Positions 26,994 to 34,325 of a stretch of DNA of 64,000 nt are shown in pieces. Under the pieces are notes generated by a model that saw only the letters and a program-made list of their open reading frames with translations, did no database searches and had not been told where the DNA came from. A program made the translations under genes and the position numbers. Source of the DNA: Chitinophagaceae bacterium UBA4857 (GTDB taxonomy: Bacteria > Bacteroidota > Bacteroidia > Chitinophagales > Chitinophagaceae); NCBI GenBank assembly GCA_002399735.1, contig DHEF01000004.1, positions 110,010 through 174,009 on the forward strand. Direction: 5' to 3'. How positions within the stretch are numbered: position 1 is the stretch's first letter; the number at the start of each line of letters is the position of its first letter.

Positions 26994-27560
26994 TTATTGT
27001 TCGCCATCAATGGATTTTAATATTCTACAAGGATTGCCCACTGCAATAACATTTGCCGGAGTATTTTTTGTTACCACACTGCCGGCACCAATAATGGTAT
27101 TGTCGCCAATAGTAACACCGGGCAAGACTACCACATTACCACCCAGCCACACATTGTTACCCACCGTAATTGGTTTAGCATATTCAAGCCCTTCGTTTCT
27201 TTGTTGTACGTTAACCGGATGGCCCGCTGTATAAAAGCCACAGTTAGGGCCAATGAAAACATTATTACCAAATTTCACCGGTGCACAATCTAAAATAACA
27301 AGGTTATGATTAGCATAAAAATTATCACCCAGTTCAATATTATATCCATAGTCGCACCAAAAAGGTTGTTCTACCAAAAAACTATCCGTAGCGGTGGTAA
27401 CAATTTTCTTCATCAGCGTATTCCTGTTTTCCGCATCTTCATATTTCAATTCATTGTATTGCTGGCATAAACTTTTGCAAACCACTCTTTCGTTAATCAA
27501 TTCTTTATCATGGTTTGGGTTATACAAAAGCCCCTGTGCACATTTTTCTTTTTCTGTCAT
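26994..27560 (-). CDS. Sugar O-acetyltransferase (Maa/NodL/LacA type)
   Basis: 188 residues. An N-terminal Maa domain, MTEKEKCAQGLLYNPNHDKE, is followed by a left-handed beta-helix of hexapeptide repeats: VFIGPNCGFYTAGHPVN, with the catalytic His in TAGHP, then KPITVGNNVWLGGNVVVLPG and VTIGDNTIIGAGSVVTKN. It uses acetyl-CoA to acetylate maltose-like sugars or other hydroxyl acceptors in the cytoplasm. The length and motifs fit full-length LacA/Maa proteins. Confidence 0.93.
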   Translation of the reverse strand: MTEKEKCAQGLLYNPNHDKELINERVVCKSLCQQYNELKYEDAENRNTLMKKIVTTATDSFLVEQPFWCDYGYNIELGDNFYANHNLVILDCAPVKFGNNVFIGPNCGFYTAGHPVNVQQRNEGLEYAKPITVGNNVWLGGNVVVLPGVTIGDNTIIGAGSVVTKNTPANVIAVGNPCRILKSIDGEQ

Positions 27561-27609
27561 GTTGTAAATTTTATAATGCTAACGATGAGTAATAAAGGTA
27601 GTTACAATA

Positions 27610-27745
27610 TTTTTTGTTACCAGCTGTAGTAACACAGATGGACTGATGTTGTTTTTAACCCCGAGTTAGCCATGTGTGTTTGCTTCGGGGCGACGCTCCG
27701 TTTATCGTTCGGTTCTTTGTTCATCATCGTGATAATTTGGGGCTA
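27610..27745. repeat. Dispersed intergenic repeat, mixed A/B type
   Basis: It opens TGTTACCAGCTGTAGTAACA and ends TCATCATCGTGAT. It contains the inverted CCCCGAGTT and CTTCGGGG pair. Related to blocks at 34.0, 40.8 and 47.8 kb. Confidence 0.55.
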
Positions 27746-27787
27746 ATGTATTTTATGCAGAGCTCTTGTTAAATTATAAACACTGTC

Positions 27788-28883
27788 TTAGTGTCGAAAA
27801 ATTGTATCGTAGCCCCATGCGTATTGAATTAATTTCTTAGGGATGTACTGCATCGTGTCATTTGGATAAATTTCTTTTAGTTTCTTGAGTTTTGTCATCT
27901 CATCCGGATAAACGAAAATATTTGTTGACGAACTTTCAAAAGACTCCAAATTGATGAGTTGAGAAATCTTAGGTGATAGATAGTTTATATTATTATTTCC
28001 TATTGTTAATGTCTTCAGCGAAATCATGCTATATAATTGATCTGGAATTATATTTATTTTGTTATTCCAGATATCAAGCGTTTCAAGATGTTTAAGATTA
28101 ATAATAGGTAAAGGGACTTTAGATAGATTGCACTCGGTTAAATTGAGCGACCTTAAATTTTTATTATGGGTTAATCCATTAAGATCTGAACGACTTAAAT
28201 CATTTCCTGTTAAGTCAAGTTCTTCAAGATGCGTGAATAAAGATAATTCTTCAGGAAGTTCGGTAAAAGCACAGCCATATAAACTAAGCTTTCTTATTGT
28301 GTCTGGGTTCTGTTTTAACATTGCATAGAATGCATTTCTACTGTTTTCAATACTGAAATCTTTAAAATCGAAATTTACCTCTCTAACTTTAAGTTTAATT
28401 TTGCCCCTTATTTGTACCGTGTCTGGTTTTATATCTCTAATGTCTTTATTTTTTCCAATAAAGTTGTATGCAATTTCTGCGATGACATAATCTTTTACTT
28501 GAAATGCTTTTTTATTTAAAATGATTTGACCCATTGAAGGTGTATAAACATAATTGCTATGATTGTCAAAAAGCATTAAAGAGCTATTGACGGAATCATT
28601 AACTATTTTAACCTTTAATACATAACTGCCTTCAAAAAAAACAGTACTCAGATGCAATAACATGGTATCACCAATAAGCTTACAAAAACTATTAGTGGTA
28701 TCTGAAAATTGAGGGTAAAAAATTATGTCTTGAGGTTTGGAATAGTAATGAGTCATTTTTTGTAAGGACTAGATCGCTGTTCACATGAAGTTCTTTGGAT
28801 GAGCCACTTAATAAGCGCTCATTATTATTTGTATTGTGGCATCCACAAATAAGAAAAATTGCTATAAATTGTAGATATCTCAT
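27788..28883 (-). pseudogene. Leucine-rich-repeat lipoprotein split by a +1 frameshift
   Basis: The 5' part (from 28883) begins MRYLQFIAIFLICGCHNT, a lipoprotein signal, and runs to ...LVLTKND. The 3' part, open from 28756, begins MTHYYSKPQDIIFYP and carries at least five leucine-rich repeats of the type LxxLxxLxLxxNxL (LTHLEELDLTGNDLSRSDL, LKHLETLDIWNNKI). The frames join if one A is dropped from the run ACAAAAAATG near 28754. Without the upstream piece the LRR part has no export signal. It may be a decayed gene, a sequencing homopolymer error, or slippage. LRR surface proteins bind other proteins; the partner is unknown. Confidence 0.7.
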
Positions 28884-28943
28884 ATTCTTTTATCGCAAAA
28901 GGATGTCTTTATTGATTAGTAATGTATTATTTTTTTACCCGGC

Positions 28944-29804
28944 TTACTTTTTCAAATTTATAGAATACTTAAACTGCAACACTTTTTTACCCCAAAGTGT
29001 TAACATTTGTTCGGCAGTAAGTTGATCGTTTACAACACCTATAATTAATTGGTCACGAAAGCTGCGAATAAATTGTGCCCAGTATTTTCCTTTGGAATCG
29101 TTTAGTAAAAAGTAAAAACCGGCATCGCCGAGTTTTTTACCGGCTGAATTTAAAATAAGTTCGCCATTGAGGCCTACACTGGGTAACATAATAACGGTTG
29201 CATTACCTTTTGGCAAAGGGAAAACAGCTTTAACACAGGTTTTGCCGGAGGGTAGTGTACAAGTACTGTAAATACCCGAGTAAATAACTTTACCGGTGGA
29301 TATAAAAGATCGGAACCAGATGGTATATTTTATAGTGCCTGATGCGGGATCGGTAAGCGTGATGATTTCGCTTTTGATGTTTTCGGCGTTTTTAGTATTG
29401 CGGGTGGGTACGTTTAACTGGTTAATGCGCTTGCTGAATAATTTGGTTACTAAAATGCCAAAACCTTTAAAAAACGGATTCCATTTTACGCTGAAATGTA
29501 AATTGTATAAAGCTGTTTTTTCGTAAAATCCAATAACCTCTTGCGATAAATTAGCTAACTCCGACTGAGATAAATGGAGCATATCCATAGAAGGAATTAA
29601 TCCCCGGGTCTGGCTATTTCTTTGTATAGTTAAGTTTTCCTTAGTGGCTAATTGTTGTATAAAATCTTCGCCAATACCGGTAAGGTTACCAAAGGGTCCC
29701 ATGAGCCAGGGGTAATCTTCTGCATTAATTTTTTTACCCCAAAGTATTACCCATTGCTGGGTAAACCAATCCTGAAACTTTTGCTTTGGATCTGCTAACC
29801 TCAT
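28944..29804 (-). CDS. Conserved hypothetical protein, 286 aa, coupled to the CrtA-like gene
   Basis: The start codon touches the stop of the CrtA-like gene (TTA/CAT on the plus strand, no gap), so the two are translated together. The product is soluble, without a signal peptide or membrane helix. Repeated tryptophans occur in the first 40 residues (DWFTQQWVILWGKK, YPWLMGPFG), and its C-terminus repeats the same ideas (AEQMLTLWGKKVLQFKYSI). This hints at an internal duplication, since WVILWGKKINAEDYP and MLTLWGKKVLQF look alike. I know no named family. Given its partner it might act with an oxidation or a heme-linked step, but that is guesswork. Confidence 0.7.
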   Translation of the reverse strand: MRLADPKQKFQDWFTQQWVILWGKKINAEDYPWLMGPFGNLTGIGEDFIQQLATKENLTIQRNSQTRGLIPSMDMLHLSQSELANLSQEVIGFYEKTALYNLHFSVKWNPFFKGFGILVTKLFSKRINQLNVPTRNTKNAENIKSEIITLTDPASGTIKYTIWFRSFISTGKVIYSGIYSTCTLPSGKTCVKAVFPLPKGNATVIMLPSVGLNGELILNSAGKKLGDAGFYFLLNDSKGKYWAQFIRSFRDQLIIGVVNDQLTAEQMLTLWGKKVLQFKYSINLKK

Positions 29805-30518
29805 TTAATTATTTTGGTTGAGGTTTGGGATAATATTCTTTTGCCCTTTCCACTCGCCATATTCGGCAATGGGTTTAAAACGCAAAGTGGTAAACTCAAA
29901 ATGAAAATCTTTGCGGTCTCTTTCTTTCATAGCATTAATATGGCGTTTAGGTTTTGGTACAGCGCTGTGTCCATACACCATATCGGTCATTTCTTTTTGC
30001 GATTTCCAGACAGAGAAAGTAGAAACAGTACGAGGAAGACGAATAGAGGCTAAAGATAGAGTGGTGCCGGGATGGTCACGCACTAATTTTTCTACCGGCC
30101 TGCCCCAATGTATAAACCTGGGAACTTGCAACATTTTCATACGGGCAATGGTTACGGCTACAACAGGCGAATCGGGTGTATCCAATTCATGCGTTTCGTT
30201 AGGCATTTTAAACTCGGTTATATGACCCCATTGCCGCATAAAAAGTAAACGGGTATGCCAGCCTTTGGCCAGTATTTTACCAAACTTATGTGTACTTAAA
30301 AAGTTATTAATAGCAGTTTCATTTTCCCATTGTGCAAACACGACCACTTGTTTTACCAGCATACGCAACGGAGAAAAGATAGGTGAACCCAATGTCATAG
30401 CCGTTATACATTCTGCATGTACTAAACCGGGAGTGTTACCGGCAGTTGGCGGTAACAGGATTGCTTTAATAGCGGTGAAGTAGGATGTTTTTACAAGATG
30501 GTAAGTGAAGATGCTCAT
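29805..30518 (-). CDS. CrtA-like (spheroidene monooxygenase-like) protein
   Basis: 237 residues. The C-terminal half fits the CrtA family: TTLSLASIRLPRTVSTFSVW, KSQKEMTDMVYGHSAVPKPK, DRKDFHFEFTTLRFKPIAEY and GEWKG. CrtA of purple bacteria is a heme-containing carotenoid oxygenase. The relatives in non-carotenoid bacteria are uncharacterised and may bind heme in a dimeric alpha-beta barrel. No carotenoid genes are visible here. It leads a two-gene operon with the 286-residue unknown. Confidence 0.7.
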   Translation of the reverse strand: MSIFTYHLVKTSYFTAIKAILLPPTAGNTPGLVHAECITAMTLGSPIFSPLRMLVKQVVVFAQWENETAINNFLSTHKFGKILAKGWHTRLLFMRQWGHITEFKMPNETHELDTPDSPVVAVTIARMKMLQVPRFIHWGRPVEKLVRDHPGTTLSLASIRLPRTVSTFSVWKSQKEMTDMVYGHSAVPKPKRHINAMKERDRKDFHFEFTTLRFKPIAEYGEWKGQKNIIPNLNQNN

Positions 30519-30556
30519 TGTTTTACTTTAGGAGACCTGTAATGCAATTAAGTTAA

Positions 30557-30710
30557 GGAGTCCGTCATGCCAACCTTAGGAGGCATCCCCTGCTATAAAA
30601 GGGTCCTTTTAAATTTTAAGAGATATCTGCTTCATCCATGCGGCAGCTTAGCTTAATAGTATTAAGGGAGCCTGCGCTAGATGGTGTTCAACGCTCCGTA
30701 TGACGGTTCG
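30557..30710. repeat. MITE-like element with short inverted ends
   Basis: CCGTCAT near 30562 and ATGACGG near 30700 are inverted. The interior (AGGAGGCATCCCCTGCTA) is non-coding. It resembles GTCATGC/GCATCCC repeats known from this phylum, but the inverted ends are only seven bases. Confidence 0.35.
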
Positions 30711-30716
30711 TTGCTT

Positions 30717-31532
30717 TTATTTTAGTTTCTTTATTGCGTTACTTTCAGTTAGTGATTTCATTTGAGTTATCGCTACTTTGTTCAATTGGATCAGTCTGTC
30801 ACTTTGTGAAAGTCCTTGACCAATAAGTAATGCGTTGATACTTTCCATATTGCTCAAAACCACCAATTGTTCCAAAGTTGCATAATCTCTGATGTTTCCT
30901 GATTGGTTCGAGTTCTTGTCTCGCCATTCTTTTGCTGTAATTCCGAAAAGAGCAACATTTAATAAGTCTGCTTCATTGGCATATACAAAACTGGCTTGTT
31001 GTTTAGTAATTACTTTCGGAATGAGATTTTCCTTTATAGCATCAGTATGAATGTGGTAATTTACTTTAGCTAAGGTTCTTTGTAAGTTCCATTCTAATTT
31101 TAGCCTGTCGTTTTCTTCACTTTTTAGACGTTGAAATTCTTTTATCAGATATATTTTGAATTGTGGGCTAATCCACATTCCAAATTCAAAGGCAATGTCA
31201 GGGTGAGCATAAGTGCCACCATATCGTCCTGCTGTTGCTTTCATTCCGATAGCATTTGTCTTGTCAACCCAATCTTTTACGCTCAATTTGTAGCTGTTCA
31301 AACCTGCTTGACTTTTAATTATGGCGAATTCGCCATAATTAAAATTTGGGTTATAAACAGTTTCCCAGATTCCAAGGTATTCAACGGTATTTCTGTTACG
31401 AAGCCAATCTGAGATAAAAAAATCGCCGTCTTTAGCTTTCAGCATATCGGTCAAAGAAATAAACTCTTGTTGCTTGTCAAGAATGATTGTAATTTCTTTG
31501 CCTTCAACTTCAATTTTCTTGTTTTTTGCCAT
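30717..31532 (-). CDS. KilA-N domain protein
   Basis: 271 residues. The KilA-N domain (about 18-135) is well formed: ISLTDMLKAKDGDFFISDWL, RNRNTVEYLGIWETVYNPNF, WVDKTNAIGMKATAGRYGG and AHPDIAFEFGMWISPQFKIY. A helical C-terminal region follows (NVALFGITAKEWRDKN, LEQLVVLSNMESINALLI). KilA-N proteins come from phages and large DNA viruses and bind DNA. Bacteroidota carry many chromosomal copies in accessory regions. A 32-base perfect palindrome lies inside the gene at 31313-31344. It occupies one module of the cassette-like array with its own leader of about 120 bases. Confidence 0.88.
   Translation of the reverse strand: MAKNKKIEVEGKEITIILDKQQEFISLTDMLKAKDGDFFISDWLRNRNTVEYLGIWETVYNPNFNYGEFAIIKSQAGLNSYKLSVKDWVDKTNAIGMKATAGRYGGTYAHPDIAFEFGMWISPQFKIYLIKEFQRLKSEENDRLKLEWNLQRTLAKVNYHIHTDAIKENLIPKVITKQQASFVYANEADLLNVALFGITAKEWRDKNSNQSGNIRDYATLEQLVVLSNMESINALLIGQGLSQSDRLIQLNKVAITQMKSLTESNAIKKLK
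31313..31344. repeat. 32-base perfect palindrome inside the KilA-N gene
   Basis: The left arm TTTTAATTATGGCGAA and right arm TTCGCCATAATTAAAA are exact reverse complements with no spacer. On the coding strand it encodes FNYGEFAIIK, a segment that is normal for this KilA-N subfamily. Confidence 0.9.
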
Positions 31533-31650
31533 TTTTAAAATTCTGTAAAAGCCAAATTTACTAAATTAAGTCTTGACTGAGTTTGGGTCCATTGCAAAAT
31601 TTGCAAGAGTAATATTTACTTTTAGTTAAGGCGTGTATTCGGTTGCAATT

Positions 31651-31752
31651 ACCGCTAACGTTTCGGGGCTTTGCGATGGTGGAGCAATCGAAACGAAAAT
31701 CTTCAATTTTGCAGTTTTGTCCCACTATTGCAAACCCCATATTATGTGTAGT
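31651..31752. repeat. attC-like imperfect hairpin between cassette genes
   Basis: The arms GGGGCTTTGCGATGGTGG (31665-31682) and CCCACTATTGCAAACCCC (31721-31738) pair with one bulged base and two mismatches. The outer ends CTAACG and ATTATG echo the TAAC/GTTA edges of integron attC sites. The loop is 38 bases. Confidence 0.55.
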
Positions 31753-31777
31753 GTACTATTTGAGTGCCTCAGATTCG

Positions 31778-32134
31778 TTACGGGTAGATTTCTTGGTCAT
31801 AGCCATTTGTTTTCGATGTTTTGCCGCTTGGATAAGTTGTAAATAAAGTCGGAATGATTGCTGTTAATTTATCAAAATAACTTTGTTCATTTGTAAATAC
31901 TTCAAAGTAGCCATAGTCGTAAGCTAATTTCCCGTAAAACAAAAACACTATAGGGTCGGTACTAACATTCTGTTTTACCCATAGTTCAAGATTGTCGAAC
32001 TCTAAAAAATCACCTTCGAAGATAATTGAATGCTTGTTTCTGAGTATTAGTTTTTCTCTTTCTTCGAGATCATCGCTATCAATTGGTCTTACTTTATATT
32101 CATGAACCATTTCAGAATAAGTAGAGAGTCTCAT
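31778..32134 (-). CDS. Hypothetical protein, 118 aa, cassette-borne
   Basis: A small soluble acidic protein beginning MRLSTYSEMVHEYKVRPIDS. The segments SIIFEGDFLEFDNLELWVKQ and DPIVFLFYGKLAYDYGYFEV suggest an alpha-beta fold. No family is recognised. It has no partner gene. The hairpin downstream of its stop (31651-31752) and the repeat upstream of its start (32162-32305) make it a self-contained module on the same strand as its neighbours. The unusual protein and isolated position suggest lateral acquisition. Confidence 0.6.
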   Translation of the reverse strand: MRLSTYSEMVHEYKVRPIDSDDLEEREKLILRNKHSIIFEGDFLEFDNLELWVKQNVSTDPIVFLFYGKLAYDYGYFEVFTNEQSYFDKLTAIIPTLFTTYPSGKTSKTNGYDQEIYP

Positions 32135-32161
32135 TATAAAAGAAGTTTATTTATTGCCTGT

Positions 32162-32305
32162 AAAGTCCAGAGCTTGCGGCTGTGCTGGTATTTTATAACG
32201 TCCAGTTAGGGACTGCAGCCCAATAGAATTACTGATGTTGAAGATAAGAACTAAAGCTGAATAGAATAACGTCTGACCGAACCGTTGCTAATACCGAACA
32301 AAAAG
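32162..32305. repeat. Long intergenic repeat of the cassette region, copy E2 (degenerate)
   Basis: Bases 32179-32305 align without gaps to 33089-33215 (127 positions, about 105 matching by hand count). The arm that should pair with the left end is missing or decayed here. Confidence 0.8.
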
Positions 32306-32329
32306 TTAAAAATATATTCGTATGCCGTT

Positions 32330-33001
32330 TTACTTCTTGTATTGTAAACCGAAATAATCAAATATCCAGTCTAAATTTTGTTTCTTGTTTATTTCGAACT
32401 TTGAAATTTTGTTTATTAGTGATTTTCTATGCGCTGCTCCAACAAGAAACAAAGCCTTACCATAGTTACTTCGATAACAGTAGTTATAAATATTTTTAAC
32501 CATTTCATTTTCTCTATTGTCATTTTGATTTAGCCACTCGCTATACATTTGGAAAACATTTTCATGATTAATATTTGGCAATAACTGATTTTCTAACAAA
32601 AGCTTAGTTTCTAATAAGTTGCTACAATGGTCACTGTTTAGATATGGAAATCCAAACTGCCCTGTCAGATATCTCTGTTGTTGTGCTAATTATTTATAGT
32701 CTCTGTCGTTTGCGTAGAATGTCTTAGATATGCTGTTATAATTAGCTTTTATTCGTGCTTCGCTTATTTCATCCTCATCTTTGTCTACAGGTATATGCTC
32801 TATTGAATGCCTTTCTAAATATTTCTTAATTGTGGAGGTCTCTAGTGAGTCTTTCCGAGTTCCTTTATAAACTCCTTCAAATTTAGCGGGTGAGACTTCT
32901 TCAAAAATTATTTTAGGTTTGATACCTTCGATTATTTTAAACAGCTCAACTGTATTACATAAGCCGTTTTCAGAATGACCAGTTGTTATTAATATAATCA
33001 T
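32330..33001 (-). pseudogene. Accessory gene interrupted by an in-frame TAA
   Basis: Two open stretches, 33001-32690 and 32599-32330, are in the same frame. The codons between them read sensibly (LAQQQRYLTGQFGFPYLNSD, then HCSNLLETKLLLENQ). So the gene is one 223-codon frame broken by a single TAA at 32690-32692. The start MIILITTGHSENGLCNTVEL, then PKIIFEEVSP, and later KALFLVGAAHRKSLINKI, recall the TraB/ChaN-like layout with an N-terminal GH and a later GxxH, but I cannot assign it with confidence. The mutation argues for recent decay. Confidence 0.7.
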
Positions 33002-33068
33002 GAATTCAAGATAATATCATTTTAAGAGACATCGTAGTGTCTTTAGCAACTAATTGCGAAAAAATGCA

Positions 33069-33264
33069 CATTACGTTCAGGGCTTACTGCTTTGCTGGTA
33101 TTTTATAACTTCCAGTTCGAAACTGTAGCCTAATAGAAATAATGATGATGAAAGTAAGAACTAACGCTGAGAAGAATTCCGTCTGACTGAACTGCTGCTG
33201 ATAGCGAACAAAAAGATGAGGATTTATTCATCCGCCAGCATAGCACCAAACCCGATGTTAGGCG
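33069..33264. repeat. Imperfect palindrome of the cassette region, copy E1 (attC-like)
   Basis: The left end TTACGTTCAGGGCTTACTGC matches the reverse complement of the right end (GCGCCTAACATCGGGTTTGG), both followed by TGCTGG-type sequence. The interior is shared with 32179-32305. The right end overlaps the stop codon of the DUF4145 gene. Confidence 0.7.
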
Positions 33265-33896
33265 CTGTTGTTCGTTTTTGCGGCCATTGATTTTTGTAAT
33301 TTGTCGATTTTAGTTGGTGCAGTATATACATATTCTAACATTGCAAATAGAAAGTCTTTCATAGCATAAACTTCCGATGCATCAATTTTATAATCCGTGG
33401 CGTGAGCACTTAAATTTCCTAATATTCGTAAGGCGTCGCCCATCTTTACGAGAGTATTAGGAATGATATTTCTATGTGCTAAGTCATCTAATTGAGCCTT
33501 TAGATTACGTCCATTTGCTTGTTGATCTTTACAAAGTAATTCTAATGCTCGCCTAATTAAAATGGCTGAGGCGTCAGATGAAAATTTTTCAGCCTTCAAT
33601 GCCTCATAGTAAGTTCTAGTAATCGCTATTGGAATTTCTTCTCCCAACTCTTTAATTGCTGGATAACATAAAAAAGCTTCTGTAATATATCCTGGATGTT
33701 CATCATACTCACAGTCATAGTAAAGAGAAATACCGCCACAAGTTTTGCATCTTGTCAAGTAGTAAGTACATTCAATTGATTCGCGTTCATCGCTATCTTC
33801 TATGCTATATGCTGTTGATGAAGACGGGGCCTCGCACAAAAGGATATTACCGCTAGTGTTGCCACAATGATTGCAATATAGTATGAGATCTGTCAT
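33258..33896 (-). CDS. DUF4145 protein with N-terminal zinc ribbon
   Basis: 212 residues. Four cysteines in two knuckles (CNHCG at residue 8 and CKTCG near 51) form a zinc ribbon. The DUF4145 domain follows at about 90-185: RTYYEALKAEKFSSDASAIL, IRRALELLCKDQQANG, LGNLSAHATDYKIDASEV. DUF4145 is often fused to or found beside nucleases and restriction-type defence genes, but its activity is unknown. GTTAGGC lies 11 bases before the ATG, and the stop codon is embedded in GCCTAAC, the arrangement seen in integron cassettes. Confidence 0.85.
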   Translation of the reverse strand: MTDLILYCNHCGNTSGNILLCEAPSSSTAYSIEDSDERESIECTYYLTRCKTCGGISLYYDCEYDEHPGYITEAFLCYPAIKELGEEIPIAITRTYYEALKAEKFSSDASAILIRRALELLCKDQQANGRNLKAQLDDLAHRNIIPNTLVKMGDALRILGNLSAHATDYKIDASEVYAMKDFLFAMLEYVYTAPTKIDKLQKSMAAKTNNSA

Positions 33897-34265
33897 AATA
33901 GCGCCTAACTCATAAATATACTCAAGTTACTAAATCGTCAAACTTGAATATTTTTTTTAATGATTTATAGTTGATTAGTTAAATATACAAAACTGTTTTG
34001 GCTTTCGTCAATACAACTGAGTTAGAAAGGGGGGATTTTTTAACACGATGATGGGCAATGTTCTACCGTTGACGGGCTGCCCGATGCGCAGGGTTTAGTG
34101 CGAAGTGCAACGTAGCACCGGAGCAAAGCGGAGCCCGTAGCAGCGGGAACAGCAGCTGATGGGAGTTACTACTGTTGATAGCCCCGAATAAAGTTGTAAG
34201 TAATAAGTTTTAAGTAATGCTAAACGCTGAATGCAGAATGCTTAACACAGCCAACATGCAAGCAC
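33897..34265. repeat. Gene-free gap with an A-type dispersed repeat (34033-34192)
   Basis: The repeat opens TAACACGATGATGGGCAATG and ends GTTACTACTGTTGATAGCCC. It shares GGGTTTAGTGCG and AGCACCGGAG with the copy at 44.5 kb. Bases 34196-34260 are low-complexity TAAGTTTTAAGTAATGC-type sequence. No gene seen. Confidence 0.65.
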
Positions 34266-34298
34266 AAAAAGCCGGTAACGTAACGCTACCGGCCTGCT
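34266..34298 (-). terminator. Terminator after kbl
   Basis: On the minus strand GCCGGTA and TACCGGC enclose a 9-base loop and are followed by TTTTTG. Confidence 0.75.
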
Positions 34299-34325
34299 TA
34301 TAACTTATTACTTACAACTTATCAC

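Noticed and set aside
30717..31532. KilA-N gene as evidence for a prophage
   Set aside because: No other phage genes (terminase, portal, capsid, integrase) are nearby; KilA-N genes are common as isolated chromosomal genes in this phylum.
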